In this document: in pieces, positions 1 to 10,279 of the stretch
Position numbering within the stretch: position 1 is the first letter of the stretch
How the letters are laid out: the number at the start of each line of letters is the position of its first letter
Notes under the pieces: generated by a model
What the model was told of the DNA's origin: nothing
What the model saw: the letters and a program-made list of their open reading frames with translations, nothing else
Database searches by the model: none
Position numbers and translations under genes: made by a program
Assembly: GCA_018340375.1 (NCBI GenBank)
Contig: JAFFJZ010000007.1
Span: 744,001-808,000 of the forward strand
Reading direction: 5' to 3'
Length of the DNA: 64,000 nt
DNA from: Gonatopus flavifemur
Lineage: Eukaryota > Arthropoda > Insecta > Hymenoptera > Dryinidae

Positions 1-249
1 TTATGAAACAGCCTGAAATTTTCAGGGAATAATCTTTGATACAGTAATGGACAGAATAAACACAGTACTTACAAATTTGCAATTATTTTTATGATTAAAT
101 GGGATGTTAAGCACAGACAAAAGGCAAGGATGATGATATATCCAGATGCGGAAAACTAATACGACGGAGAATATGCTGAATTTGACAGAAAACAATTCAT
201 TATCTAGGACATAGTTGTGAGTAGTGGATGATTCATTCTGCCCTTCATT

Positions 250-382
250 GTACTTCATCAATTGCTGTACACAGTCGACACAGCCCAAATTTCGAGAAAA
301 AAATTTTTTTTACCGACTGAGAGAAAACAATTTTTCTTTTAAATTTCAAATTTGGGCTTTGTACAGCAATTAATGAAGTACG
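250..382. repeat. Foldback element in NDUFA10 downstream intron/3' region
   Basis: Arms of roughly 40 bp are inverted: GTACTTCATCAATTGCTGTAC on the left, and its complement ending ATTAATGAAGTAC on the right, with CAGCCCAAATTT/AAATTTGGGCT inside. The minus-strand reading frame across 22-288 contains this arm and looks non-coding. Confidence 0.6.
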
Positions 383-588
383 AGAGATTATTCGGTATTT
401 TACCGCATACGGCAAACCGTGGGCCTAGATAGCACTCATACGAGAAGAATACCGATTATTTTTTTTCAATAAGAAATCTTGCAGACAAAATCTTTACTCG
501 GATGGTACACTGGTATCTCCTTAAGTAATCCAATTTACGAATTCTATTTAACATCATCAGATTTAAGAGGACACCGGCGGCTGGGCTT

Positions 589-744
589 TTAAAAATTTTT
601 TCGGGACAAACTACATAAAAATACGTACATTAATTCAAAATATCTCTCTGTACAGCATTTCTCAAACTGTTGAAGAAGTGCTGTACAAAGGGATATTTTG
701 AGTTATTGCGTGCACTTTTTTTTAGTTTGTTCCGTAAAAATTAT
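589..744. repeat. Foldback element
   Basis: The inverted arms include CGGGACAAACTA on the left and TAGTTTGTTCCG on the right, and internally CTGTACAGCA and TGCTGTACA. Nothing coding is visible in 1-1023 apart from the intron start. Confidence 0.55.
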
Positions 745-1023
745 AGCGCTGGTATCACGTCAATGAAGTTGGCCAATTTTAAAGAAAACCAGTACTGAAA
801 TTTTCAACAGATGATTTGTAAGAATCAATTGAAAGATTATCTCACATACAGGAAACTAAATTAATGAGACATAAAATGTTTGATGGAATGTACACTGTAA
901 AAGTAAAAAACATTTAAATCGAAATCTTGATACTGATATTAACTAACATATTTATGTGATTGATCCAGAATAATTAGGACTGTTCAAATAAGGAATATTT
1001 GACCAAACTTATTTTTCTCTCAC

Positions 1024-1827
1024 CTGAACAACATCAACAGGTATATCCAAATAAATCATCAAATGTGGCTGACATGTGAAAACTTGGGATACTTTGATCA
1101 TTTGCTTATAATACTTCAAGACAGAATCAGTAATATATCCTGCATTGTACATAGCTTTCAGGAACACGATGTCAGTATATATACTTCGATTAAGAATGAC
1201 TCCTTGGCCAGTTGATAACATATGGGTTAATGCCCATAAATAATTGATTAATCTTAGAACGTAGAATGTACATTGAAAATGTCCCACATTCTTATGATGT
1301 GGATTATTTAAATACTGTTCAATGTCGATACGTTGCAAGTGTTCAGGTACTCTGTCATTGAATGATCTTAAATCAAATCCATTATCTTGTCTTACGTATG
1401 CATCTGTGAAACTCGGTGCTGGAACATAAAACATTTCTAATTCATCTGCCAATTGTTTAGCCAATTTAGTTTTTCCTGCAGCTATTGGTCCTTCAATTGT
1501 CAAAAGTCGAGTATTATCATCAAATCTCCCTAATACAGGGTCAGTAACTTGATCCCAGATATTATATGATTTTTTATGGTAAGGAAATGGTGGAATACGT
1601 GGAGGTCTGTCTGTACGCCGTGCTTTTCCAGTAATAAAAGCTACTTGTAGTACATTGTGACCTTTAGATGCCTATGAAAACAAAGTAATTTATTAAAGAT
1701 GAAATATAAGTTTGCTGAACTGCAATACATTCTATATGTTATCATGCAAGTAGTTCACACTAACCTTACATAATCTGAGCGATAGTCCGCAAGATGCAAA
1801 TTTAAAAGTTTGAATCAATAATGCCAT
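1024..1827 (-). CDS. NDUFA10: NADH dehydrogenase (ubiquinone) 1 alpha subcomplex subunit 10, 5' part
   Basis: Accessory subunit of mitochondrial respiratory complex I, with a deoxynucleoside-kinase-like fold, acting at the matrix side. Exon 1 is 1765-1827 (21 codons, ATG at 1825-1827, donor GTTAGT). Exon 2 is 1024-1671 (216 codons, acceptor TTTTCATAG, donor CAG/GTGAGA). Both junctions are phase 0. Seen: a basic, acid-free N-terminus consistent with a mitochondrial presequence; a P-loop GPIAAGKT at residues 82-89; and the segments LNRSIYTDIVF and MIYLDIPVDVVQ typical of the dNK-like family. Family members are about 350-400 residues; 237 are present, so the C-terminal exons must lie beyond position 1 or be unrecognised in 1-1023. 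Reading through the donor would give VREK and a stop after four codons, so the splice at CAG is preferred. The gene appears intact here. The identification is from remembered family sequence, not a search. Confidence 0.9.
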
Positions 1828-2028
1828 TATACAATGATTTTCAGAGAACGAATTGTTTAAAATGTATACTTAATTGAAGTCGACATTGAACGCTGTTATT
1901 GGTTTGAAGGTGCGTATTTAATCAAATGAAAATGTTTGCTCTTATCAGAGATGAATTGGGAAGATTGGGAAATATCGCTAAGTGCTAAGGGTGGCGTCAC
2001 ATGGAGCTGGAAAAGGGCAGAACACGGA

Positions 2029-2082
2029 ACCTTTGGTTGAAGAGAAAATATCCACCTCCCTCTTTAACCAAAGGTTCCGCGA
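2029..2082. repeat. Perfect-arm hairpin
   Basis: GGAACCTTTGGTT and AACCAAAGGTTCC form arms around a short loop. No coding potential. The surrounding 1830-2170 shows no gene. Confidence 0.5.
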
Positions 2083-2230
2083 TTGGTCGCATCTTTCTTC
2101 TAGGCCAATTAGCATGGGACGATGAACAGAAAACGTGATACCACCAATCAGAAACTAGACCATGGTTCCCATATGGTAAACACCCGTTGGACCGAAAGCC
2201 TGTTAGGCCTGAAACACCGTTGGACCCTTA

Positions 2231-2354
2231 AGGCCTAAGCACATAAATTTCGTGAACGTGAACGTAAACGTAAACGGCTGCGCAGAAACCAAAAACATGG
2301 TTCTCTGCATCCGTCAGCGTTTACGTTTACGTCTCCCTTATCTTTGTGCCTAGG
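2231..2354. repeat. Foldback MITE (GGCCTAAGCAC family)
   Basis: The left arm carries GTGAACGTAAACGTAAACG and the right arm CGTTTACGTTTACG, bounded by GGCCTAAGCAC and GTGCCTAGGCC. Related arms occur at 7669-7800 and around the 7991-8213 and 8282-8753 insertions. Confidence 0.6.
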
Positions 2355-2404
2355 CCATTAAAGCATATACCACTGGAGCGAGCAAAGGCTACAAAGAAAT
2401 GTGG

Positions 2405-2577
2405 GGTAGGGGGTCTTTTTGCCGAAAAAGTTTTTCGCTGAATAAACTTAATTCGACAATCGCTAGTCATTTCTAGAGATCACTACGAAATCTCCTAGTG
2501 ATTTCTAGAGGTGACTATCGATTGTCAAATTACAGTGTATTCGGCGAAAAACGTTTTCGGCAAAAAGACCCCCTACC
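2405..2577. mobile_element. hAT-like MITE (GGTAGGGGGTC family), copy 1
   Basis: The terminal inverted repeat is GGTAGGGGGTCTTTTTGCCG with its complement at the other end. Flanks AAATGTGG and AAGTGCGG match at 6 of 8 bases, consistent with an old 8-bp target duplication. Other copies are at 6217-6367 and 50843-50993. Confidence 0.75.
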
Positions 2578-2762
2578 AAGTGCGGTTAGTTTGAATTATA
2601 GATAGAATGAGAGTTCCGACTTTTGGGCAGTGCTTTATCTTTGTTTAAATCTCATTGGATGAAAAGAGAGACAACTGCCTAAAAGTTGGATCTCTCTCTC
2701 TCTCTCTCTCTCAATTTAACCACACTTATTTCTATTGAAATCATAGGCAATGCTCGCTCCAG

Positions 2763-2956
2763 CAGGGTTGGGTTTATTACATGATTTTTCAATTTCTTAC
2801 GTATCATACTTGGTTTCTGACATGTAATATATGTAAGATACTTAAACCCTTCTGTCCCCCCAAAGGCAAGGGGTTGGTTTTATGCGTAAGATACTCGATT
2901 TCTTACGTGTCGTAAACTATGTAAAATACTTAGAAGGATATTACGTGCCAACCCTG
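2763..2956. mobile_element. hAT-like MITE (CAGGGTTGG family), copy 1
   Basis: This 194-bp element has ends CAGGGTTGG and CCAACCCTG and an exact 8-bp duplication CGCTCCAG at 2755-2762 and 2957-2964. The CAGGG-type end plus an 8-bp duplication is characteristic of hAT transposons. A second 194-bp copy is at 5029-5222. Confidence 0.8.
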
Positions 2957-3053
2957 CGCTCCAGTAGTATATGCTCTGAGGTTGGATCGAAATTTATTTG
3001 ACCGAATGACAATAGTCCGAAATCTTGCTATACGTTACTAGTCGTGTGCGAAT

Positions 3054-3186
3054 AAGGCTGCTCTTTCATGGACCGGAATTTCTAGGGAATGGAACGAAAT
3101 CCGCAGACCCAATTGGTTCATGGATAGTAACTTACTAGAATTCCCTGCAAATCCCCCAAAAATTCCGGTCCATGGGAGAGTAGCCT
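3054..3186. repeat. Foldback MITE
   Basis: The arms AGGCTGCTCTTTCATGGACC and GGTCCATGGGAGAGTAGCCT are inverted. It sits inside the GGTAAACACC element and splits the segment that reads GAATAAGACAAAATGTC in the intact copy at 6885-7108. Confidence 0.6.
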
Positions 3187-3473
3187 AAGACAAAATGTCA
3201 CCCAGACTTTTTCGGATTGTTGTCATTCAGTAAAATAAATTTCGGTCCAACGGTCTTTCGGCCCAACGGGCTTCCGGTCCAACAGATGTTTACCTTCCTC
3301 AAACTATACACAGTGCTACAAAAAAGAAAAAATTAATGACACTTCCCAAATAACCTAGTGTAGGTTGTTGGTCTGGTCGAATACAACACAAAACCATGTT
3401 TGAAAAATTTTTTGCACCCTCAAATTTTCAAGTTATGGTCAAAAAACTGACTTTTGGGGATTCCCCAGACAGC

Positions 3474-4560
3474 ACAGAGAGTTCTCTAAACGTTTTGAAA
3501 ACATGCACTTCGCTCTGCGTGTTTTGGTCACCGAGAAGTAAGTTTTCCAAATGTTTGGAGTACCTGCATCTTGGATGCCCCTGAGTACGTTCTTGACTCG
3601 TTCTTTTCATCTACTACGGATCGTTCTCATAATGTTTTCTCAACATGCTTTCATGAAAACTAACCTTCAAAACATGTGTGCAGCTTCGCACAACGTAATG
3701 GAAACCTTTATTAAACACGTTTCCAGAACGTCGCACGGTGCACATCAATAGAACTAACTGGGACATTTGCACGTACCTGGGGCATACATGTGACGTTCTT
3801 ACAACATCCCGAAACATTATTTGCACGTTCTCTGTGTAATCAACCACGTTTTCTGAACGTTCAAAAGACCTCCCGGTGCTGTATAGGTAATAATATTCTA
3901 TGCATCATATGACGTATTATGGTATCAAACATGATGTTGACTAGTTCTATCATTACGCTGAGAAAAGAATATAAGCCAAATAGGTAGAACTCAGCCCATA
4001 CAGCACCGGGAGGTTTTCTGGACGTTCCGAAAACGTGCTTGGTTACACAGAGAACGTGCAAACAACGTCTTATGATGTTCTAAAAACGTCGCATGTATGT
4101 CGCAGAAACATGCAAATGTCCCGTTTAGTTCTATTCATGTCTTCTTGCAATGTTCTTGGGACGTATTCTTCAAGGAAAGGTTTTCACAACGTTCCGCGGC
4201 GTTGCACACAGTGTTGGGATAAAAATTATGGTACATGACGTTCATTGATCAATTCTCATGTAATAACCAATGACATCTCAAGGTCTATGAGAATTAACCA
4301 ATGAACGTCGTGTACCATAATTTTTATCCCAACACTGGTTGCACATATGTTTTTAAAAGGTTAGTTTTCATGGAAGCACGTTTAGAAAACGCGGAAAGAA
4401 TGTCCCGTAGTATATGAAAAGAACGTGCTCGGTACGTATTCATGTGCATCAAAAGCGAAGGTACTCTAAACATTTGGGAAATATGTGCCTTGGGCACCAA
4501 CACACGCGGAACCAAGATTATGTTTATAGAACATCCAGAGAACTTTCTGTGCTGTCTGGG
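3474..4560. mobile_element. CCCAGACAGCACA element, nested
   Basis: The ends CCCAGACAGCACAGA and its complement TCTGTGCTGTCTGGG bound a region rich in repeated ACGTTC and GAACGT motifs in both orientations. The same terminus bounds a 109-bp MITE at 63739-63847. An internal foldback at about 3866-4012 has arms GACCTCCCGGTGCTGTAT and ATACAGCACCGGGAGG. Confidence 0.6.
4207..4336. repeat. Foldback MITE
   Basis: Arms GTGTTGGGATAAAAATTATG and its complement ending ATTTTTATCCCAACAC are nearly perfect. It is nested inside 3474-4560. Confidence 0.65.
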
Positions 4561-5028
4561 AGGCTAATATAATTAAATTTTTATAAGAATAATTAATATA
4601 ATTATATTTTCGTATGAGACCGAAATTTCCTTTTTCGGGAAAAATTGTATAACTCCGCGATTCTTGATCGATTTCAATGAACAGCGACTTTTTTCACACA
4701 GAATTGAACTCACTTCCATACCATATATGATAAACCATTGGTTCTTGAAGTATAGTCGCAAAAAAATGCTTTTGAAATAGAGAAAATGAAAAAAACAGGT
4801 GAAAATTCCAAATTCTTGAGGAAAAATTTCCACTAAGTTCTATCGATTACTCAAAACCAAACCCGTTTGGAATTTTGAAATTGGTCAAAAAATGGACGAG
4901 TTAGAAATTTTCAAATGTACAAAATCCCTAAAAATCAGTTTGTTGACCATAACTTGAAAATTTGGGGGTGTACAAAATTTTTCAAACATAGTTTCGTGTT
5001 GTATTCGACCAGACCAACAACCTACACT

Positions 5029-5222
5029 CAGAGTGGGGTTTATTACATGATTTTTCAATTTCTTACGTATCATACTTGGTTGCTGACATGTAATATATGT
5101 AAGATACTTAAACCCTCCTGTCCCCCCAAAGGCAAGGGGTTGGTTTTATGCGTAAGATACTCGGTTTCTTACGTGTCGTAAACTATGTAAAATACTTACA
5201 AGGATATTACGTGCCAACCCTG
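5029..5222. mobile_element. hAT-like MITE (CAGGGTTGG family), copy 2
   Basis: This is also 194 bp, in the same orientation as the copy at 2763-2956 and highly similar to it, with one degenerate end (CAGAGTGGGG). Flanks CCTACACT and CCTACACC match at 7 of 8 bases. It landed exactly at the end of the 3359-5028 element. Confidence 0.75.
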
Positions 5223-5230
5223 CCTACACC

Positions 5231-5700
5231 AGGTCATTCGAAAAGTGCCTGACCAGTGTAGCACCGTGATATCAACGCCAGACATGAGTTGAAGAGATTG
5301 CTAATGACATATGAAAACAATGGTCCGTGCAAGCACGTCGGATCGGCGTGCGAGCATGGTGGTAGTATGCAACAAGCCCAACTGGTAATAAGCCCGACTG
5401 ATTAACCCGAACGACCTTCAACCCGAATGACAGTTGACCCGACTAATTATGAAAATATAATTAAATAAAATGGGAAATTAATCGAAATCAAAGCGTAATT
5501 AACCTTCAAATATTTTCAAAACAGTAAAATTGTGTTTTGTGGTGAAAACTTGTACAACATTCGTACATAAGCCTTTACAAATTGTATTTATCCCACGCTT
5601 AAGTTGTAATTTCATGCAAAGCTAAACAAGGTTTAGCTTTTAGCGATACATTAGCTAAAAAGAGAGGTAATGTGAAACCTCTCCCTTTATCTCAGGTATC
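5231..5700. other. Non-coding, no gene seen
   Basis: This stretch includes short repeats of AACCCGA and GACCCGA (about 5390-5445) and the left arm TTGTAATTTCATGCAAAGCT (from about 5603) of a foldback whose right arm is near 5870-5885. No open reading frame of interest. Confidence 0.4.
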
Positions 5701-5709
5701 GCTCATCGC

Positions 5710-5856
5710 CAGCGATGCCATTGTTCCCTAGAAAAATCCGTAGATTTTTCGTGATTGGTCATTTCTTTCCAAATTGGAAACATGAATGGCTGGTTGTACA
5801 AGAAATGACCAATCATCAGATGCTACGGATTTTTCTAGGGAATAATGGCATCGCTG
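5710..5856. mobile_element. hAT-like MITE (CAGCGATGCCATT family), copy 1
   Basis: The arms CAGCGATGCCATTGTTCC and GGAATAATGGCATCGCTG are flanked by an exact 8-bp duplication CTCATCGC on both sides. A second copy is at 6531-6677 in the opposite orientation. Confidence 0.75.
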
Positions 5857-6094
5857 CTCATCGCTCGTCGCTTGCATGAAATTACAGCTTTAGCATAGAA
5901 ATTGTACATGGCAGTTGTAAAACTGTCACGTGCAACGTAGATAATGGAGTCACCTACGCTGAACATGGAATCAAATCACAGGCAGTGGTAAAATCACAAA
6001 TCTAAATGCAAAGGTCCAACCACAGATAGCTATAGTACAACTCTTAACATAGGGGATTCACCATTTTTTTGGACGAATGTCCTCCGCTGAACGT

Positions 6095-6460
6095 AGAGAG
6101 CCTCAAAGGAGAGAGTGGACATCGGAGGTTGGCCATGATTGGCCAAGGCCTTAAGAAACCATATTGATGGAGTATTCCAATTACGATTATAAGCCAAACA
6201 TAATCATAATCATAATGGTAGGGGGTCTTTTAACCGAAAAAGTTTTTCGCCGAATTTTCCGCATTGGATAATAACTAGTATTTCCTAGGGATTTGTGGTT
6301 ACCTTTATTGGATCTGCCAATGAACAAATTTCGGCGAAAAACATTTTCGGCGAAAAGACCCCCTACCATCATAATAGGAATACTCCATCAATATGACTTC
6401 TTAAGGCTTTGGCCAATCACAGCAAACCTCCGATGTCTACTCTCTTCCTTGAGGCTCTCT
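6095..6460. repeat. Foldback element split by a MITE
   Basis: Outer arms AGAGAGCCTCAAAGGAGAGA and the complementary segment ending GAGGCTCTCT share AACCTCCGATGT and a Y-rich AATCATAATCATAAT core. The loop carries the 6217-6367 insertion. A related foldback without it occurs at about 7811-7980. Confidence 0.6.
6217..6367. mobile_element. hAT-like MITE (GGTAGGGGGTC family), copy 2
   Basis: Ends GGTAGGGGGTCTTTT and AAAAGACCCCCTACC with an exact 8-bp duplication ATCATAAT at 6209-6216 and 6368-6375. Best-preserved target duplication of this family. Confidence 0.8.
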
Positions 6461-6530
6461 AGCTGAACGTAGGTAATTTTATTACCTACGCTGAGCTCAT
6501 GTTCATAAACCTCACTCTCGTACTCTGGGG

Positions 6531-6677
6531 CAGCAATGCCATTATTCCCTAGAAAAATCCGTAGCATCTGATGATTGGTCATTTCTTGTACAACCAGCCA
6601 ATCATGTTTCCAATTTGGAAAGAAATGACCAATTACGAAAAATCTACGGATTTTTCTAGGGAATAATGGCATCGCTG
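6531..6677. mobile_element. hAT-like MITE (CAGCGATGCCATT family), copy 2
   Basis: Inverted relative to 5710-5856 and very similar to it. Flanks CTCTGGGG and CTCTGAGG match at 7 of 8 bases. Confidence 0.75.
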
Positions 6678-6732
6678 CTCTGAGGTATCAGTTTTCTCTG
6701 TTTCCCTGATGAATTGAAAAGAGTTAAGCTTG

Positions 6733-6853
6733 TATTACATGCATGCGTTTGTCGCATGCGACATCATTAGATGAAAGGAGAGGCGAACTGTTTTTCCCTA
6801 GGACTTCTCTATCCATCTAATGATATCGCATGCGACAAACGCACGCATGTAAT
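6733..6853. repeat. Foldback MITE
   Basis: Arms ATTACATGCATGCGTTTGTC and GACAAACGCACGCATGTAAT enclose a short loop containing ATCATTAGATG and CATCTAATGAT. Confidence 0.65.
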
Positions 6854-6884
6854 TTCACCTTTACACTGATACTCTAGAGCAGAG

Positions 6885-7108
6885 GGTAAACACCTGTTGG
6901 ACCGAAAGCCCGTTAGGTCGAAAGACCGTTGGACCGAAATTTATCTTACCGAATGACAATAATCCGAAATTTTACTAAACGTTACTAGTCGTGTGTGAAT
7001 AAGACAAAATGTCACCAAGACTTTTTCGGATTATTGTCATTCAGTCAAATAAATTTCGGTCCAACGGTGTTTAGGCCCAACGGGCTTCCGGTCCAACGGG
7101 TGTTTACC
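6885..7108. mobile_element. hAT-like MITE (GGTAAACACC family), intact copy
   Basis: 224 bp with ends GGTAAACACCTGTTGGACCG and CGGTCCAACGGGTGTTTACC. Flanks GAGCAGAG and GAACAGAG match at 7 of 8 bases. Serves as the reference for the broken copy at 2175-3294. Confidence 0.75.
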
Positions 7109-7538
7109 GAACAGAGTTGGGAATTTGACATGTCGAGTGAAGTTTCTGACGTACAATACATATCCTTTATAATACATATATTATACGTATCAAAGATAAT
7201 TGTTGGTAATTTCTTGTGGATTTTTTGATGGACCAATCACATTTGGTTCCTCAGGACGCCATTAGGATGTATTAAATTTGTATAAAACCTTATCAGTAAT
7301 ATACACTGTATTATACATGTATAATACTTGTATAAAAGTAGGAATATTATACTATGTATAATACATTCCCGACCCTGCTCTAGAGTACAAAGGCAAGGTT
7401 TTGGAACATGAGCTGAATGTAGTAGAAGTACAATTCTATTTCTTACAGTGCATGTGTGGATGCTTCCGATTGCGAGAGCTCTTGGTCCCAGGGGCCACGA
7501 TTCAGCCAATGGGAATACAGCTTTCTAGCCCCTGGGGC
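7109..7538. other. Non-coding, no gene seen
   Basis: Contains an AT-rich run of TATAATACATATATTATACG and TGTATAATAC repeats (about 7150-7360). The short frames on both strands show no family motif. Confidence 0.4.
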
Positions 7539-7668
7539 CAGGGTTGGCAGGTAATATCCTTCTAAGTATTTTACATAGTTTACGACACGTTAGAAACCGA
7601 GTATCTTACGCATAAAACCAACCCCTTGCCTTTGAGGGGACAGGAGGGTTCAAGTATCTTACATATAA
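7539..7668. mobile_element. hAT-like MITE (CAGGGTTGG family), truncated copy 3
   Basis: Begins CAGGGTTGGCAGGTAATATC and runs as the reverse complement of 2763-2956, but stops after CAAGTATCTTACAT where the next foldback (7669-7800) begins. Its far end is not found nearby. Confidence 0.65.
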
Positions 7669-7800
7669 TAAGGCCTAGACACCCAAGCTACGTAAACGTG
7701 AATGTAAGAAACGGAAGCATGCGCAGAAACTGTATAGAAGATCTGCGCATCCTCCCGTTCTTTACGTTCACGTTTACGTGGTCCGTGTGCTCAGGTCTTA
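7669..7800. repeat. Foldback MITE (related to 2231-2354)
   Basis: Bounded by TAAGGCCTAGACAC and GTGTGCTCAGGTCTTA, with inner arms ACGTAAACGTGAATGTAAG and CTTTACGTTCACGTTTACGT. Confidence 0.6.
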
Positions 7801-7810
7801 TGGTCTATCT

Positions 7811-7900
7811 ACATTCCTATTATGATTATGATTATAAGCCAAATATTTCTATTATGATTATGATTATATTTGGCTTATAATCATAATCATAATAGGAATA
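7811..7900. repeat. Foldback with ATTATGATTATGATTAT arms
   Basis: CATTCCTATTATGATTATG followed by its complement CATAATCATAATAGGAATA about 60 bp on. Sequence to 7980 matches the right arm of 6095-6460. Confidence 0.55.
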
Positions 7901-7990
7901 CTCCATAAATATTGCTTCTTAAGGCTTTGGCCCATCACAGCAAACCTCCGATATCCACTCTCTCCCTTGAGACTCTCTACAGGTCTAGTT

Positions 7991-8213
7991 CAGGGGGCAT
8001 AATCTCAAATTGAACATTCTCAAATGAATTTCAGCGCTGCCGTACGGTAGTACAGTGAACTATTTGACATAGATACAACTAACACAAACAATGAACAAAT
8101 CACACCGATTTTCGAATGAGTGTTAGTGTATATCTGTGAAATAGTTCACTGTACTACCGCATGGCGGCACTGAAATCCGTTTGAAAATTTTCCATTTCAG
8201 ATTATGCCCCCTG
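7991..8213. mobile_element. Foldback MITE with 8-bp duplication
   Basis: The ends CAGGGGGCATAATCT and GATTATGCCCCCTG are inverted; the inner arms contain AGTGAACTATTT and AAATAGTTCACT. Flanks GTCTAGTT and GTCTAGCT match at 7 of 8 bases. CAGGG-type end and 8-bp duplication are hAT-like. Confidence 0.7.
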
Positions 8214-8281
8214 GTCTAGCTACACAAGCTTCGTAAAGACGAACGTAAACGTAAACGGCTGCGCACAGAGCCAATTTTTTG

Positions 8282-8753
8282 GGGTCGGTGCCGAATCAAC
8301 GAAAAACCAAATCAACGAAAAAAAATTTACTAGCAGTATGAAGTTCTCATTTTGTTGCAGTATGAAATGAAATTAGTCATAGATCATTGATTAAATCAAA
8401 CGAAAAGTGAAAAACATTGATTTGCCAACACAACCCCACGGTAAACTTGATTTCCCTTTGTTATGTTTATGATTATGGTATGGTTATGTTTATGATAACA
8501 ACAAACCGATTTTCGTTTTCTACAGACGTTTGAAACAGTTTGATTGTACCGATCGATTAGGAAGATCATTAATAATTTTATTAGAATGATGAATTACGTG
8601 TCTACTGTAATAAACGGGTGCAGTGAATAGGTTAACATGAAGAATTTTCGTTTAATTTAATCAATGATCTATGACTAATTTCATTTCATACTGCAACAAA
8701 ATGACAACTTCATACTGCTAGTAAATTTTTTTTCGTTGAGTCGGCACGGACCC
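8282..8753. mobile_element. 472-bp foldback MITE with 8-bp duplication
   Basis: Ends GGGTCGGTGCCGAATCAACG and CGTTGAGTCGGCACGGACCC; arms exceed 120 bp. The 8-bp duplication ATTTTTTG is exact at 8274-8281 and 8754-8761. It interrupts a copy of the CGTAAACGTAAACG foldback family. Confidence 0.7.
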
Positions 8754-9049
8754 ATTTTTTGTATTGCTCATCCTTCCGTTCTTCACATTCGCTTCACGGA
8801 TTTGTGTAGCTAGACCTAAATATACACTGTGAAAGACGGTGCGCGCGCACCATGAAACACGAGGCAACCATGTCATTTTACAATGCAGACTAGCATTGAG
8901 TTTTGTGACGATAGGTAGCACCAGGTAGCACTAGAGATGAATAGCAGAGATTGCCAGGGGGATGCAACTCCAATAAGTTCAATCAAACCTTATTTGCGCG
9001 CCATCTCCTGAATAAATATTCATGCGAACTAAAAATCAATATGGCCATC

Positions 9050-9141
9050 TGGTACACCGGGATAACCTCAAAATTATTATAGTCAGTTTGTTATCTTTAT
9101 GTATTGCTAAAAGAGCAATAAAGTCAATTACTACTACTACA
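9050..9141 (+). mobile_element. 3' tail of a non-LTR retrotransposon
   Basis: TGCTAAAAGAGCAATAAAGTC followed by (TAC)n resembles the 3' end of Jockey/CR1-like LINEs, which finish with a short microsatellite tail. No coding part is attached; 8760-9050 shows nothing else. Confidence 0.45.
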
Positions 9142-9464
9142 TAGTTAGTTTGTATTTTGAAGCATCAACAATATTTCAACACTAAAGCATTGAACAATTC
9201 TAAAACCGAATTATCAGTTGGACTCATTCAGTTTCAGAGTTGTTCCTGATGCCTTTGTTGAAATACTGTTGATTTCTCAAAATCCGAACTGATGGGATTA
9301 ATAACAAGGTTATGTCACTATACTAGGCCGCCATTGCTGTTTTAGCCCCTGATCGACACGCCACCACGTGAATAAATATGACCTCAATCGAAATACGGTT
9401 TGAGGTCATCCTATAAAGTTGTAAAATGTAGTGAATCACAGACATTAATGTATTTACCCTAGAT

Positions 9465-9673
9465 AAGTGAAAATTTCGAAGCGCAAAAATACATCGATCA
9501 CGACTTGACGTTGGAATGTGTAAGAACGATTGTACAATTTAGATTACTTAGCTGCATTCCCCCTAGGATTCTAATTAAGTCTAAGTGCTATAATTTACAC
9601 AATATGGGATTTTGTTATAGATGTGCGAAAGAAATTGATGTGATACATATGATCGTTGAGTGCCCTATCTATA
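9465..9673 (+). pseudogene. LINE ORF2 C-terminal fragment, left half (split by the 39-kb element)
   Basis: The open frame after a TAG near 9460 encodes a C-terminal LINE-like segment with a zinc-knuckle-type pattern: CYRCAKEIDVIHMIVECPIY, i.e. C-x2-C-x7-H-x4-C. That is usual near the C-terminus of R1/Jockey-type ORF2 proteins. It is cut after the tyrosine codon at 9670-9672 by the CCCTGG terminus. Resuming at 48996 keeps the frame, so this is one gene split by a single insertion. The reverse-transcriptase part is absent to the left. Confidence 0.7.
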
Positions 9674-9711
9674 CCCTGGTTAAAAAATCCAGTTGATTCT
9701 GACCAAATCTC
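9674..9711 (+). repeat. Left terminal inverted repeat of the giant element
   Basis: Starts CCCTGGTTAAAAAATCCAG and continues TTGATTCTGACCAAATCTC. Differs from the right end at two positions (T/A and A/G). The motif CAGATTTGGTCAGATTCAAC recurs inverted at about 9768-9787, a first subterminal repeat. Confidence 0.9.
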
Positions 9712-10279
9712 GTTAACCAACTGGGAAAGACTTGAGAGCATCGATGCCTGACGATTGAGCGTTGATCAGATTTGGTCAGATTCAACTGTAAGCAGTGGAG
9801 TAGATGTTGTGGAAGAGATTTGATGGGTAATATGCAGATGAAATGAGGGACGCTTACTTCTAGGCAAAAGGGGAGGTTAGATTCAACTGGATCTGATGCG
9901 GGTTGTACAAATTTATAGTCCAGATACAACTGGCATTTGGATAATTGAATTTTCACATGAGAATTTATCAGATGCAATGAGTGCTTCACTCATCGTAATT
10001 TGTTCAGGATCAATCGGTGGCTTGAGTATAGGAATCTAGGTTTTTAGTAGATCAGAAATATTATGGGAAATGACAAATCGATGAATAGGAATGAACCATC
10101 ACTTCACCTGGGATGGGGGAAGAGATTGGGAAATGAGATTTAATAGGAACTTGACCATAATCAACATTACAGCGATTAAATGAGAATCAGCCAGAACATT
10201 GTCCGAGCGAAATACTGATTAAAAACATTCATTTCTGATTAGCGCTTACCTTGTTCAGAGGACGTAAATGAATGAGAAC

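Larger units (their letters stand above)
2175..3294. mobile_element. hAT-like MITE (GGTAAACACC family), expanded by nested insertions
   Basis: The ends GGTAAACACCCGTTGGACCG and its inverted partner match the intact 224-bp copy at 6885-7108. The two halves of the 224-bp consensus are separated by at least four other elements (2231-2354, 2405-2577, 2763-2956, 3054-3186). This gives a relative age: the GGTAAACACC copy is older than its passengers. Confidence 0.7.
3359..5028. mobile_element. DNA element with about 100-bp terminal inverted repeats
   Basis: 3359-3462 and 4926-5028 are inverted copies of one another. They start TGTAGGTTGTTGGTCTGG and share a long A/T-rich arm containing CAAATTTTCAAGTTATGGTC. 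No transposase is visible between them. The interior is largely another inserted element (3474-4560). Superfamily unassigned. Confidence 0.65.

Noticed and set aside
22..288. An 88-codon minus-strand frame as the NDUFA10 3' exon
   Set aside because: It has no resemblance to the C-terminus of NDUFA10, and part lies in a foldback arm.
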